From the NCBI GenBank assembly GCA_014189435.1, contig CP050293.1, forward strand, positions 1,183,001-1,247,000: 64,000 bases of DNA. The letters run 5' to 3'. Below are positions 33,328 through 43,176 of this stretch, one piece after another; within the stretch, counting starts at the first letter, position 1; each line of letters opens with the position of its first letter. The stretch is from Mesorhizobium loti (lineage in GTDB: Bacteria > Pseudomonadota > Alphaproteobacteria > Rhizobiales > Rhizobiaceae). The notes below the pieces were generated by a model, which was not told the origin of the DNA, searched no databases, and was given only the letters and a program-made list of their open reading frames with translations. A program made the translations under genes and the position numbers.

Positions 33328-36300
33328 ATGGCGATCGATATAGGCGATGATGCCCTTCTTGAGGCAACGACCATTGGATCAGGAACCGGCAACTACGATT
33401 CCTTCCTGCGGCTGCAGGCGACAAATGTCGAGTTGGGCTTCAACACCGACCAGAACGGCAATGTGCTTGATAACAAGGCCTCCTTCACCCACAGCCTGCA
33501 ATTTGGCAACCTTGTTCCGATCACCGTCGATGGCGTCGACTACATCGAATTCCGGCTGGATCTCAACGAAAGCAACAACACAACGAACGGCCAGATCACG
33601 CTTACAGATCTGAAGATCTACCTCTCTGATTCCGGGGCCACCCTTGCCGACTACACTGCGGGGTTTGCCGGTTTTGATACGGTCTACGCGCTGGACACCT
33701 CGCATCTGCTGATCGATGCCAATCACGGATCGGGAACGGATGATTACAGGGTGCTCATCCCGGTCAGTTCCTTCACGGATGCCGGCGTCACCGCCGATTC
33801 CTACGTGACGCTGTTTTCCGGCTTCTCGGGATCGAATGGCGGCTTCGAGGAGTGGCGCACCACGACGACGCCCGCCACCGGCACCGATACCCCCGGGATC
33901 GGCATCGACAAGGTGACGATCGACGGCGCGGCGATCGGCGATGGCCTGACCGTGCTCGCCGGTGATGCGATCAGCTGGCAATATACCGTGAGCAACACCG
34001 GCAACGTCGCCTTGTCGGACATCGTCGTCACCGACAATCAGGGTGTGGTCGTGACGCCGGTTCTTAGCGGCGGTTTCAACGTCGGCGACATCAATCATAA
34101 CAGTCTGCTCGACACCACCGAGACCTGGAGCTTCACCGGCAGCGGCACGGCCATAGCCGACAACTACGCCAATATCGGCCACGTTTCCGGTTCGGCCGGA
34201 GCTGTTACCGTTACCGACGACGACGGCTCCAGCTATTTCGGCGCCAATGCGCAGATCATCATCGACAAGGTAACGGTCGACGGCCTGACTTCGGGCGATG
34301 ACCTGATCATTTTGGCCGGCGAGGCGATCTCCTGGAAATACACGGTCGCCAATGGCGGCAATGTCGCGCTTTCGGGCATCGACGTGACCGACGATCAGGG
34401 CGTGGTCGTGACGGCGGATCTCAGCGGCGGCTTCAATGTCGGCGACACCAACCACGACAACAAGCTCGACACCGACGAGGCGTGGAGCTTCACCGGCACC
34501 GGCGTGGCGGGCATCGGCGCTTACAGCAATATCGGCACGGCCTCAGGCTCGTTCACCGATGACGCCGCCCATACCGCCACCCCCGAGGACACCGACGGCT
34601 CCAGCTATTTCGGCGCCAATGCGCAGATCAGCATCGACAAGGTAACGGTCGACGGCCTGACTTCGGGCGATGACCTGACCATTTTGGCCGGCGAGGCGAT
34701 CTCCTGGAAATACACGGTCACCAATGGCGGCAATGTCGCGCTTTCGGGCATCGACGTGACCGACGATCAGGGCGTGGTCGTCACGGCGGATCTGAGCGGC
34801 GGCTTCAATGTCGGCGACACCAACCACGACAACAAGCTCGACACCGACGAGGCGTGGAGCTTCACTGGCACCGGCGTGGCGGGCATCGGCGCTTACAGCA
34901 ATATCGGCACGGCCTCAGGCTCGTTCACCGATGACGCCGCCCATACCGCCACCCCCGAGGACACCGACGGCTCCAGCTATTTCGGCGCCAATGCGAAGAT
35001 CAACATCGACAAGGTGACGGTCGACGGCGCGACATCCGGCGACGGTCTGACCATCTTGGCCGGTGAGCCGATCTCGTGGAGATACACGGTGACCAACACC
35101 GGCAACGTCGCGCTCTCGGGCATCAACGTGGCCGACGACCAGGGCGTGGCTGTCACGGCGGTCCTCAGCGGGGGCTTCAATGTCGGCGATACCGATTTGG
35201 ACGGCCAACTCGATCTAACCGAGGCGTGGACCTTCACCGGCACCGGCGTGGCGGGCATCGGTGCTTACAGCAATATCGGCACGGCGACGGGTTCATTCAC
35301 CGATTCCGCGGGCCACATTGCCGCCCCCGAGGACACGGACGGCTCCAGCTACTTCGGCGCCAATCCGCATATCACGCTCGACAAGAAGACCAACGGCGTC
35401 GACCACGGCCTCAACATCTTCCAGGGCCAGGCCGTGACCTGGACCTATGATGTCAAGAACGACGGCAACGTCGCGCTCGCCAACGTCGTCGTTAAGGACG
35501 ACAATGGCACGCTCGGCACCGGCGATGACTTCAATGCCACGGCGATAACCAGCGGCGGCTTCAACAGCGGCGACATCAACCACAACAACCTGCTCGATAC
35601 GGACGAGGTCTGGCATTTCAAGGCTACGGGGACCGCGCAACTCGGCAGCTACGTCAACAATGCAACGGCCACCACCAATGCCTATGCCGACACGGCCGGA
35701 CATTCAGTTATCCCGACCGCCACCGACAGCAGCGACTATGAGGGTTTCTCGAACAAGGCGCTGACGCAAGGGTTCTGGGGCAGCCACACGGATGCCTGGG
35801 ACAATGTTGCCAACAATGAGGGCAATCCGACCAAGAGCGCGTTCGCCAGCGGCGTCCTGTCCAGCCTCGACATCAATCCGCGCACCGACGGCTATCTGCT
35901 GCTCGGCGACAGCAACGGCGACGGCATTGCCAACGACGCGCACGACCTCCTGATTTCGATCTCTCTGGCCAAGGCCATCGAATCGAGCTCGACCGGCGGC
36001 GACGCGCGGCTGATCATGCTGTCCCAGGCGATCGCCACCCAGCTCAACATCGACAACCACGTTGCGCAGCCCAACGATCTGATCGACGAGGCGGTGATGT
36101 GGCTGAAGGGGCAGGGCGCCTGGTCAGGGCTCGGCGTCAATGTCGATACCAACAATGACGGCATTGTCGATCAGAACAACGCCGGCACGGCGCTGGCGGG
36201 TAATGCGGTCAAGACAAACACGATTGCGTGGACGAAATATGTCGATGTCACCGACGCGGGTTCCGGCATCACCGACTGGAACGGCGGCAAGGAGGCCGAC

Positions 36301-36477
36301 GGCGAGGGCCTGAAGAACGCGCTGATGTGGTTCAACCAGGATCAACTGGTGACATCCGGGCCGGACGGTCACGTTGCCTGGTTCAACGGAACCAACATCA
36401 TCGACGAGCATCCCAACACGCTGGATCAATTCTGGCTCACGCTGCATGACGTGGGAGGCCTGACGGGCATCGCCTGA
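33328..36477 (+). CDS. Large repetitive exported protein, type I secretion substrate candidate
   Basis: The protein has 1049 residues, acidic and rich in Gly, Thr, Asp, Asn, with no Cys and no N-terminal signal peptide. An N-terminal domain (1-190) contains YVTLFSGFSGSNGGFEEW. Five beta-sandwich repeats of 119-124 residues follow (about 191-805, each with IDKVTVDG, AISWKYTV, GNVALSGIDV, GGFNVGDTNHDNKLDTDEAW), resembling DUF11/DUF7507-type surface repeats with a Ca-binding-like DxNxDxxLD. The C-terminal domain starts LTQGFWGSHTDAWDN and includes LGDSNGDGIANDAHDLL. No RTX nonapeptides. The ABC exporter and HlyD adaptor follow directly. Probably an adhesin or biofilm component. Confidence 0.8.
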   Translation: MAIDIGDDALLEATTIGSGTGNYDSFLRLQATNVELGFNTDQNGNVLDNKASFTHSLQFGNLVPITVDGVDYIEFRLDLNESNNTTNGQITLTDLKIYLSDSGATLADYTAGFAGFDTVYALDTSHLLIDANHGSGTDDYRVLIPVSSFTDAGVTADSYVTLFSGFSGSNGGFEEWRTTTTPATGTDTPGIGIDKVTIDGAAIGDGLTVLAGDAISWQYTVSNTGNVALSDIVVTDNQGVVVTPVLSGGFNVGDINHNSLLDTTETWSFTGSGTAIADNYANIGHVSGSAGAVTVTDDDGSSYFGANAQIIIDKVTVDGLTSGDDLIILAGEAISWKYTVANGGNVALSGIDVTDDQGVVVTADLSGGFNVGDTNHDNKLDTDEAWSFTGTGVAGIGAYSNIGTASGSFTDDAAHTATPEDTDGSSYFGANAQISIDKVTVDGLTSGDDLTILAGEAISWKYTVTNGGNVALSGIDVTDDQGVVVTADLSGGFNVGDTNHDNKLDTDEAWSFTGTGVAGIGAYSNIGTASGSFTDDAAHTATPEDTDGSSYFGANAKINIDKVTVDGATSGDGLTILAGEPISWRYTVTNTGNVALSGINVADDQGVAVTAVLSGGFNVGDTDLDGQLDLTEAWTFTGTGVAGIGAYSNIGTATGSFTDSAGHIAAPEDTDGSSYFGANPHITLDKKTNGVDHGLNIFQGQAVTWTYDVKNDGNVALANVVVKDDNGTLGTGDDFNATAITSGGFNSGDINHNNLLDTDEVWHFKATGTAQLGSYVNNATATTNAYADTAGHSVIPTATDSSDYEGFSNKALTQGFWGSHTDAWDNVANNEGNPTKSAFASGVLSSLDINPRTDGYLLLGDSNGDGIANDAHDLLISISLAKAIESSSTGGDARLIMLSQAIATQLNIDNHVAQPNDLIDEAVMWLKGQGAWSGLGVNVDTNNDGIVDQNNAGTALAGNAVKTNTIAWTKYVDVTDAGSGITDWNGGKEADGEGLKNALMWFNQDQLVTSGPDGHVAWFNGTNIIDEHPNTLDQFWLTLHDVGGLTGIA
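34258..35373 (+). repeat. Three in-frame 372-base tandem repeats
   Basis: The landmark GACGGCTCCAGCTATTTCGG recurs at 34222, 34594, 34966 and 35338, an exact 372-base period. Units starting 34258 and 34630 differ by only a few bases, so they duplicated recently; the next is more divergent. A fourth and a 119-residue unit flank them. Copy number is likely to vary between strains. Confidence 0.9.
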
Positions 36478-36495
36478 GGCCGGCGTCCGGCCTTT
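36478..36495 (+). terminator. Short hairpin after the exported protein gene
   Basis: GGCCGG-CGT-CCGGCC then TTT. A weak terminator or attenuator between the substrate gene and its exporter genes, which would allow more substrate mRNA than exporter mRNA. Confidence 0.4.
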
Positions 36496-36535
36496 CGGCC
36501 GGGTGCCTTGCCGCAGCGCCGCCCGCGTGATTGGC

Positions 36536-38557
36536 ATGGGAAGGCTCTCCACTATCTTCAACTCGGCGCAGGCCAGGATCAGGTCCTTGGGCCTGGTTTT
36601 GATCGCCTGCGCCCTTTTTATTGGACTCGGCGGAATGCTGTCGGCATCGCCGGGCGTCTGGTTGCTCTGCCTGGCGGTGGCGGGATTTGGCGCTGTTCTG
36701 CTGTTTCGTGGACGCAGTCCCGATACCGCCGAAACCGGCCCGGACGCCGCCCCCGGCATCGCGGCGACAGCGCGAAGCGCTGCAAGGCCCGGTGCCCGGA
36801 AGCAAGGATCGGAACTCGCGGCGGCGATCAAATCCTGCCGCTCGGCATTCATCGCCATCGCGCTGTTCAGCGGCGTTCTCAACGTGCTGATGCTGTCCAG
36901 CTCGATCTACATGCTCGAGATCTACGACCGCGTGCTGCCGAGCCGCAGCGTGCCGACTCTCATCGGCCTCAGCCTGCTCGTCGCCATCCTCTATGCCGGG
37001 CAAGGCTTGCTCGATTTCATCCGCGGCCGCATCCTCGTGCGCATCGGCGGCGCCCTCGACGAGGCGCTCGGCGCCCGCATCTATTCCAGTGTCCTCAAGC
37101 TGCCGCTCAAGGTCGGGCGCAACGGCGACAGCATGCAGCCGGTGCGCGATCTCGACAGCGTGCGGACCTTCCTGTCTGGCACCGGCCCGACCGCGCTGTT
37201 CGATCTGCCGTGGCTGCCGCTCTATCTGGCCATCATCTTCATGTTCCACGTGATTCTCGGCCTGACGGCCCTGGTCGGGGCGATCGTGCTGGTGCTCTTG
37301 ACCGTCTTTGCCGAGCGGCTGACGCGCAAGCCGGTCACATCAGGCACCCAGACCGGCATCATCCGCAACGGCCTGACCACGGCCGGCAACCGCAACGCTG
37401 AAATCATCGCGGCACTCGGCATGGGCGGACGGATGGCCAAGCGCTGGGAAGAGGCCAATCGCGACTATCTTGCCGAGCAGCGTAGCGTCAGCGATATCGC
37501 CGGCGGTTTCGGCGCCGTGTCCAAGGTGCTGCGGATGCTGCTGCAATCGGCGATGCTCGGCGTCGGCGCCTGGCTGGTGATCGAGCAGCAGGCAACGGCC
37601 GGCATTATCATCACCGCATCGATCCTGAGCGGTCGCGCGCTGGCGCCCGTCGATCTGGTCATCGCCAACTGGAAAGGTTTCCTGACAGCGCGGCAAGGCT
37701 GGCAGCGGCTGACCAGGATACTCGCCGCCGTGCCGGCCGATGCCGAGCCGATGGCGATGCCGAAGCCGCACCGCCACGTCTTCATGCAGGTCGTCAGCGT
37801 CGCGGCGCCGGGCACGCAGCGGCTGCTGGTACAGGACGCCAGTTTTGCGCTGGAAGCGGGACATGCCGTCGGCATCATCGGCCAGAGCGGCTCGGGCAAG
37901 TCGACGCTGGTCAGGGCACTTGTCGGGGCCTGGCCGCTGGCCGCCGGCAGGATCCGGCTCGATGGCGCCGACCTCGACCAGTGGTCGCCGGAGGATCGCG
38001 GCCGCTTCGTCGGCTATCTGCCGCAGGACGTCGAGCTGTTTGCCGGCTCGATCGCGGAGAACATCGCGCGTTTCGAGCCCGATGCCGATCCCGCGTTGAT
38101 CATCGCTGCCGCCAACGCGGCCGGCGCGCATGATCTCATCGTCGGGTTCCGTGACGGTTACGAGACGCAGATCGGCGAACTCGGCGAGGCTGTCTCGGCC
38201 GGCCAGCGCCAGCGCATCGCGCTGGCCCGCGCGCTTTATCGCGATCCTTTCCTGGTGGTGCTCGACGAACCGAACTCCAACCTCGACGCCGAAGGCGAGC
38301 AGGCGCTGTTCCAGGCGATTGTTTCGGTGCGGCAGCGTGGCGGCATCGTCGTGCTCGTGGCGCATCGGCCTAGCGCGCTCGTCACGGTCGATTTCATCCT
38401 CGCCATGAACCAGGGTCGCGTCCAGGCGTTCGGCCTCAAGGACGAGGTTCTGGCCAAGCTGTTTCCGCGGCCGCAACCGGCGGTGGCCGGCGTGCCGCGG
38501 CTCAGGCTCGCCACCGAAGAGCCGGCGACGCCGCCTGTCGCGGCGGCGGGTGAGTGA
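36536..38557 (+). CDS. Type I secretion ABC transporter/ATPase (PrsD-like)
   Basis: The protein has 673 residues. Two N-terminal hydrophobic helices (about 17-60) and a linker precede a six-helix ABC exporter domain (IALFSGVLNVLMLSSSIYMLEIYDRVLPS is typical of PrsD/HlyB/LapB-type T1SS). The nucleotide-binding domain has Walker A GQSGSGKST, Q-loop LPQDVELF, signature VSAGQRQRIALARAL and Walker B FLVVLDEPNSNLD. ATG 36536 is used; 36503 is an upstream in-frame start. It is 6 bases from the hlyD-type gene. Likely exports the protein of 33328-36477. Confidence 0.93.
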   Translation: MGRLSTIFNSAQARIRSLGLVLIACALFIGLGGMLSASPGVWLLCLAVAGFGAVLLFRGRSPDTAETGPDAAPGIAATARSAARPGARKQGSELAAAIKSCRSAFIAIALFSGVLNVLMLSSSIYMLEIYDRVLPSRSVPTLIGLSLLVAILYAGQGLLDFIRGRILVRIGGALDEALGARIYSSVLKLPLKVGRNGDSMQPVRDLDSVRTFLSGTGPTALFDLPWLPLYLAIIFMFHVILGLTALVGAIVLVLLTVFAERLTRKPVTSGTQTGIIRNGLTTAGNRNAEIIAALGMGGRMAKRWEEANRDYLAEQRSVSDIAGGFGAVSKVLRMLLQSAMLGVGAWLVIEQQATAGIIITASILSGRALAPVDLVIANWKGFLTARQGWQRLTRILAAVPADAEPMAMPKPHRHVFMQVVSVAAPGTQRLLVQDASFALEAGHAVGIIGQSGSGKSTLVRALVGAWPLAAGRIRLDGADLDQWSPEDRGRFVGYLPQDVELFAGSIAENIARFEPDADPALIIAAANAAGAHDLIVGFRDGYETQIGELGEAVSAGQRQRIALARALYRDPFLVVLDEPNSNLDAEGEQALFQAIVSVRQRGGIVVLVAHRPSALVTVDFILAMNQGRVQAFGLKDEVLAKLFPRPQPAVAGVPRLRLATEEPATPPVAAAGE

Positions 38558-38563
38558 GGATCC

Positions 38564-39862
38564 ATGATGCTCAGTTCCTCCCACCAATCCATTCGAGGCT
38601 ACATGCGCTTCGGCCTCATTGCGGTCGCGCTGCTGGTCGGCGGCGTCGGCGGCTGGGCCTCGCTGACCCGGATTTCGGGAGCGGTCATCGCGTCGGGGGT
38701 TCTCGTCGTCGATTCCCACGTCAAGGATGTGCAGCATTCGACCGGCGGCATCGTCGGCGAGATCGCCGCGCGTGACGGCGACCGCGTCAAGCGCGGCGCG
38801 CTGCTTGTGCGCCTCGACCCGACCATGCCGGCAGCCAATCTCGCCGTCGTCACCAAGGCCCTCGACCAGCTGTCGGCGCGCGAGGCGCGCCTCGAAGCCG
38901 AACGCCAGGGGGCCGACGCCATTGCCTTCCCGCAGGATATTCTCGACCGCCGCGGCGATCCGGCGATCGCCGAGATCATTGCCGGCGAGGAGCAGGTTTT
39001 CGAGACGCGGCGGGCGGCTCGTTCCGGTCAGAAGAGCCAGCTGCAGGAGCGCATCCTCCAGCTGCAGAAGGAGATCGGCGGCGACACGGCCCAGGCGGAC
39101 GCCAAGTCGCAGGAAATCAAGCTTGTCGAGGAGGAACTCGCCAGCATACGCGCGCTGTGGAAAAAGCGGCTGATTTCGATCGACCGGCTGACCGCGATGG
39201 AGCGCGAGTCGGCGCGGCTCGACGGCGAGCGCGGCCAATTGACGGCGGCCCTGGCGCAGGCCCAGGGCAAGATCGCCGAGATCAATTTGCAGATAATCCA
39301 GATCGACCTCGAGCTCAGCACCGACGTCAACAAGGATTTGCGCGAGATCGACAGCAAGGTCGGCGAACTGACGGAACGCAAGATCGCCGCCGAGGACCAA
39401 CTCAAGCGGATCGACATCCGCGCGCCGCAGGACGGCGTCGTGCAGCAGTCCATCGCCCACACCATCGGTGGCGTCATCACCCCTGGCCAGACGATCATGC
39501 AGATCGTCCCGGACAGCGATAGCCTGACGGTCGAGGCCAAGATCGCGCCGAGCGACATCGACCAGCTCTGGGTCGGCCAGGCGGCGGCACTGCGCTTCTC
39601 GGCCTTCAATCAGCGCACCACGCCGCAAATCAACGGTACGGTCGAGCGCACCTCGCCGGACACGACGACCGACCAGCGCACCGGCATCAGCTACTACACC
39701 GTCCGCATCTCGACCACGACCTCCGAGGTAGCGCGCCTCGGTGAGGTCAAGCTGGTTCCGGGCATGCCGGTCGAATCCTTCATCAAGACCGCCGACCGGA
39801 CCGTTATCTCCTACCTCGTCAAGCCGCTGCAGGATCAGATCAGCCGCGCCTTCAGGGAATGA
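38564..39862 (+). CDS. HlyD-family type I secretion adaptor (PrsE-like)
   Basis: The protein has 432 residues. One inner-membrane helix (about 17-35), lipoyl-like half (VLVVDSHVKDVQHSTGGIVGEI), long alpha-helical coiled coil (about 85-285, with IAEINLQIIQIDLEL), lipoyl return and beta-barrel (IDIRAPQDGVVQQSIAHTIG, ITPGQTIMQIVPDSD), and a C-terminal barrel. It bridges the ABC exporter and a TolC-like outer membrane channel, which is not in view. GTGAGTGAGGATCC precedes the ATG. Confidence 0.95.
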   Translation: MMLSSSHQSIRGYMRFGLIAVALLVGGVGGWASLTRISGAVIASGVLVVDSHVKDVQHSTGGIVGEIAARDGDRVKRGALLVRLDPTMPAANLAVVTKALDQLSAREARLEAERQGADAIAFPQDILDRRGDPAIAEIIAGEEQVFETRRAARSGQKSQLQERILQLQKEIGGDTAQADAKSQEIKLVEEELASIRALWKKRLISIDRLTAMERESARLDGERGQLTAALAQAQGKIAEINLQIIQIDLELSTDVNKDLREIDSKVGELTERKIAAEDQLKRIDIRAPQDGVVQQSIAHTIGGVITPGQTIMQIVPDSDSLTVEAKIAPSDIDQLWVGQAAALRFSAFNQRTTPQINGTVERTSPDTTTDQRTGISYYTVRISTTTSEVARLGEVKLVPGMPVESFIKTADRTVISYLVKPLQDQISRAFRE

Positions 39863-39884
39863 GGGCACGGTTGTCGGCGTCGGT

Positions 39885-40778
39885 CTAAAGGTTAGCCTCG
39901 GCGAAGATGCGCGACGCCCAGTCGAGGAAGACGCGAAGGCGCGGCGAGAGCTGCCTGTTCTGCGGGTAAAGCGCCGACAGCGGTGTCGGCGAGGGCGGGT
40001 AATCGGCCAGCACCTCGATGAGCGTCCCATCGGCCAGATCCTTCTCAAAGCGATAGCGCGGCGCCTGGATGAGGCCGAGGCCGAGCCGCGCCAGATCGGC
40101 GGCGGTGTCGGAATTGTTGGCCGCCACGCGCCCCGGCAGCCTGACCTCAACGGTCTTGCCGGCGACGGTGAATTCGAACGGAAGGGTCTCGCCGGTGCGC
40201 GACGATACGAAGCCCACCGCCTGGTGTCCGTCGAGCGCATCGGGGGAGGCGGGCGTGCCGTGGCGCTCGAGATAGCCAGGGCTGGCGCAGGTCATCTCGC
40301 GGATGACAGCCAGGCGGCGCATGATCATGCCGCTGTCGGGCGGCTCGCCGACGCGGATGACGCAGTCGACGCCCTCGCGCACGAGATCGACCAGCCGGTC
40401 GCTCTGGCCGATCTGCAGGTCGATCCTGACATAGCGGGCGAGGAATTGCGGCAGGCGCGGCAAAAGGAAGGTGCGGGTGAGCAGCGTGCTGGCGTCGATG
40501 CGCAGCAGGCCGAAAGGCTCGGCGTTGCGGAAGGCGGCCTCGGCATCCTCTATCTCGGCCAGGATCGACAGGCAGCGCCGATAGTAGGCTTCGCCGTCCT
40601 GCGTGGCGTTCACCTGCCGCGTCGTTCGTTCCAGAAGCCGCGCGCCGAGATGCTCTTCCAGACGCCGGATCGCTTCCGTCGCGGTTGAACGCGGCAGGCC
40701 GAGATCGGCCGCGGCAGCGGTGAAGCTGCGCCGCTCCAGAACGCGAACAAAGAGCCGCATCGTGTCCAGCCGATCCAT
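39885..40778 (-). CDS. LysR family transcriptional regulator
   Basis: The protein has 297 residues. N-terminal winged helix (MDRLDTMRLFVRVLERRSFT, AAADLGLPRSTATEAIRRLEEHLG) and a periplasmic-binding-like effector domain. It resembles the AaeR/DsdC-like group that controls adjacent oxidoreductase genes. It is divergent from the SDR-SDR-tautomerase operon; the 103-base gap contains TCCGAATAG...CTATCCGGA-like symmetry fit for a LysR site. The effector is unknown. Confidence 0.93.
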   Translation of the reverse strand: MDRLDTMRLFVRVLERRSFTAAAADLGLPRSTATEAIRRLEEHLGARLLERTTRQVNATQDGEAYYRRCLSILAEIEDAEAAFRNAEPFGLLRIDASTLLTRTFLLPRLPQFLARYVRIDLQIGQSDRLVDLVREGVDCVIRVGEPPDSGMIMRRLAVIREMTCASPGYLERHGTPASPDALDGHQAVGFVSSRTGETLPFEFTVAGKTVEVRLPGRVAANNSDTAADLARLGLGLIQAPRYRFEKDLADGTLIEVLADYPPSPTPLSALYPQNRQLSPRLRVFLDWASRIFAEANL

Positions 40779-40881
40779 GCTCTTTGTTCGCAGTTTCCGA
40801 ATAGTGATGTCAATAGGCGGCTGATTATCCGGAATTCGGCTTGGCCTATATCCGTGTCACCAACAACACGGAGAGACTTCC

Positions 40882-41640
40882 ATGACATCCAATCAAACAA
40901 GTACGGGTGGCCAAACCAGAACGGCGATCGTGACCGGCGCCTCCAAGGGCATCGGCGCCGCCATCGCACAGCGGCTCGCCCGCGACGGCGTCGCCGTCGT
41001 CGTCAACTATGCACGGGGCCGCGCGGAGGCTGAAGAGCTTGTGCGCAGCATCGAGACCGGCGGCGGCAAGGCGATCGCCGTTCAGGCCGATATCGCCGAT
41101 CCGGCCGGCCTCGCGGCACTTTTCGACGCCGGCGAAAAGGCGTTCGGCGGCATCGACATCCTCGTCAACAATGCCGGCATCATGAAGACGTCGCCGATCG
41201 CGCAGACCGACGATGCTTCGTTCGACACGCAGATCGCGATCAACCTCGGCGGCGTGTTCCGCGGCATGCGGGAAGGTGCAAAGCGCCTTCGCGACGGCGG
41301 CCGCATCGTCAATTTTTCCAGCAGCGTCGTCGGCCTCTACCAGCCGGGCTACGGCGTCTACGCCGCCACCAAGGCGGGCGTCGAGGCGATGACCCACATC
41401 CTGGCCAAGGAGCTTGGCGCGCGCCGTGTCACCGTCAACGCGGTGGCGCCCGGACCGATCGAGACCGCCCTGTTCACCGACGGCAAGAGCGAGGCGCAGA
41501 TCGAGGCCATCGGCAAGATGATCCCGCTCGGCCGGCTTGGCCAACCCGACGACATTGCCGGTGTGGTCTCATTCCTGGCCGGGCCGGACAGCTTCTGGGT
41601 CAACGGACAAATCATCCGCGCCAATGGCGGCGTGGTCTGA
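40882..41640 (+). CDS. Short-chain dehydrogenase/reductase, 3-oxoacyl-ACP-reductase-like
   Basis: The protein has 252 residues. Classical SDR: nucleotide motif VTGASKGIGAAIAQRL, NNAGIMK, catalytic Ser in NFSSSVVG, YAATK (Tyr/Lys), and PGPIETAL. ACGGAGAGACTTCC precedes the ATG. It is first gene of the operon divergent from lysR; the next gene begins 10 bases after the stop. Substrate unknown. Confidence 0.92.
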   Translation: MTSNQTSTGGQTRTAIVTGASKGIGAAIAQRLARDGVAVVVNYARGRAEAEELVRSIETGGGKAIAVQADIADPAGLAALFDAGEKAFGGIDILVNNAGIMKTSPIAQTDDASFDTQIAINLGGVFRGMREGAKRLRDGGRIVNFSSSVVGLYQPGYGVYAATKAGVEAMTHILAKELGARRVTVNAVAPGPIETALFTDGKSEAQIEAIGKMIPLGRLGQPDDIAGVVSFLAGPDSFWVNGQIIRANGGVV

Positions 41641-41650
41641 GGAGATAATC

Positions 41651-42544
41651 ATGCAAAAGACAATTTTGATCACCGGCGCTTCCAGCGGCTTCGGCGCGAT
41701 GACCGCTCGCGCCTTGGCGAGAGCGGGCCACACGGTCTACGCCTCGATGCGCGATCCCTTGGCGCGCGGCGGCGTGGCGGCAGCCGAGATGGAAAAGTTC
41801 GCGAGCGACGAGGGCCTGGCGCTCAAGCCGATCGCGCTCGACGTGACCTCGGACGCTTCGGCCGAGGCGGCGGTCCGGCAGATCCTCAGCGAGGCCGGCC
41901 AGCTCGACGTGCTCATCCACAATGCCGGGCATATGGGGTTCGGACCGACCGAGGCGTTCTTGCCCGAGCAACTGGCGCAGCTCTATGACGTCAACGTCGT
42001 CGGCACGCAGCGCGTCAACCGTGCGGCCTTGCCACACATGCGCTCGCTCGGCCGCGGGCAGATGATCTGGGTCGGCTCGAGCAGCACGCGCGGCGGCACG
42101 CCACCGTTCCTGGCGCCCTATTTCGCGGCCAAGGCCGGCATGGATGCGCTGGCGCAGAGCTATGCGCTGGAACTCGCCCGCTTCGGCATCGAGACGACGA
42201 TCGTCGTACCGGGCGCCTTCACCAAGGGCACCGAGCATTTCCACAATGCCGCGAAGCCTGCCGACGCCGAGCGCGCCGACCTCTACTGGTCCGGCCCCTA
42301 TGCCGGCGCCGATCAGCAGGCGCTGAAAGGGCTGGCGGCACTGGAGCCGGCGGATGCCGATCCGGCCGATATCGCGGTGGCCATCGTCGATCTTGTGGCA
42401 ATGCCTTGGGGAAACCGACCGCTGCGCGTCCACATCGACCCGTCCGACGATGGCGCCGCGATCGTCAACGGCGTTGCCGACCGCATGCGCGCGCAACTCC
42501 TGGAACGGATCGGCCTTGCCGACCTGCTCCATCCCAAAGCCTGA
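41651..42544 (+). CDS. Short-chain dehydrogenase/reductase
   Basis: The protein has 297 residues. SDR with ITGASSGFGAMTARAL, HNAGHMGFG, the catalytic SSS..(YFAAK) pair and PGAFTKGTEHF. It is of the longer NAD(P)H type related to retinol/oxidoreductase SDRs. ATG at 41651 follows GGAGATAATC. Second gene of the operon; Lys/Tyr pair intact. Substrate unknown. Confidence 0.9.
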   Translation: MQKTILITGASSGFGAMTARALARAGHTVYASMRDPLARGGVAAAEMEKFASDEGLALKPIALDVTSDASAEAAVRQILSEAGQLDVLIHNAGHMGFGPTEAFLPEQLAQLYDVNVVGTQRVNRAALPHMRSLGRGQMIWVGSSSTRGGTPPFLAPYFAAKAGMDALAQSYALELARFGIETTIVVPGAFTKGTEHFHNAAKPADAERADLYWSGPYAGADQQALKGLAALEPADADPADIAVAIVDLVAMPWGNRPLRVHIDPSDDGAAIVNGVADRMRAQLLERIGLADLLHPKA

Positions 42545-42574
42545 AATGCAACCTCAAACGGAAGGAAAACGATC

Positions 42575-42787
42575 ATGCCATTCGCCAACATAAAGGTACC
42601 GCAGGCCGCACTCTCCAAGGCGCAAAAAGAAGACCTCATCCACCGGACCACAGCCATGTTCGTCGACTTTTTCGGCGAGGTCGCGCGCCCCACCACGATG
42701 GTGCTGGTGGAGGAAGTCGCCGATGGCGGCTACGGCCGGGCCGACGAAGTGTTCGTTGTGCCGGACGCCTATCGCGCGAAGGCGTAG
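42575..42787 (+). CDS. 4-oxalocrotonate tautomerase family protein
   Basis: The protein has 70 residues. It begins Met-Pro-Phe-Ala-Asn-Ile, so after Met removal Pro1 is the catalytic base of the tautomerase superfamily; the rest (LSKAQKEDLIHRTTAMFVDF, TTMVLVEEV) fits the 4-OT fold. It is third gene after the two SDRs and lies 30 bases from the second. The trio suggests catabolism of a carbonyl or enol compound under LysR control. Confidence 0.88.
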   Translation: MPFANIKVPQAALSKAQKEDLIHRTTAMFVDFFGEVARPTTMVLVEEVADGGYGRADEVFVVPDAYRAKA

Positions 42788-42907
42788 TGCCCCGCTGCGC
42801 ACGACTGGTCGCCGCGGGCGCCAACGTCCACGCTGTCCACCTGTCTCGCTCGTCCTTTGGGTCTCCGGTCTGCAGGGGGAGGGAACCAGGTCCTGCAAAG
42901 CCTGCGC

Positions 42908-43066
42908 AAGCACCCCCACCCGGACCTTCGGTCCGACCTCCCCACAAGGGGGAGGTGGGGCGCCCAGCTTTTCTGTGTCTCACAAAAGTCGCATGGGTGG
43001 GGCGCTTCCTCACCCTCCCCCTTGTGGGGAGGGTCGCTGCGAAGCAGCGGGGTGGGGGGCTGCGCT
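42908..43066. repeat. Repeat B copy 2: MITE-like inverted repeat
   Basis: Left part CCCCACAAGGGGGAGGTGGG, right part CACCCTCCCCCTTGTGGGGA and GGGTCGCTGCGAAGCAGCGG, the same modules as 23466-23605 but with a longer spacer. The rest of 42788-43176 shows no clear gene. Confidence 0.75.
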
Positions 43067-43176
43067 GCAAGGCTTGGCTTCCTCGACCCACGAGGTGTCA
43101 GGACACCAGGATCAGCGGCCTGCGTTGCCTTGTCATCCAGGCGGGCTTTCCTCAGAGCGCGGCGGAGCTACAGGCG

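Noticed and set aside
34258..35373. Regular 372-base repeats that could suggest CRISPR or satellite DNA
   Set aside because: Repeats are in frame, protein-like and without spacers; they code the repeat domains of the exported protein.
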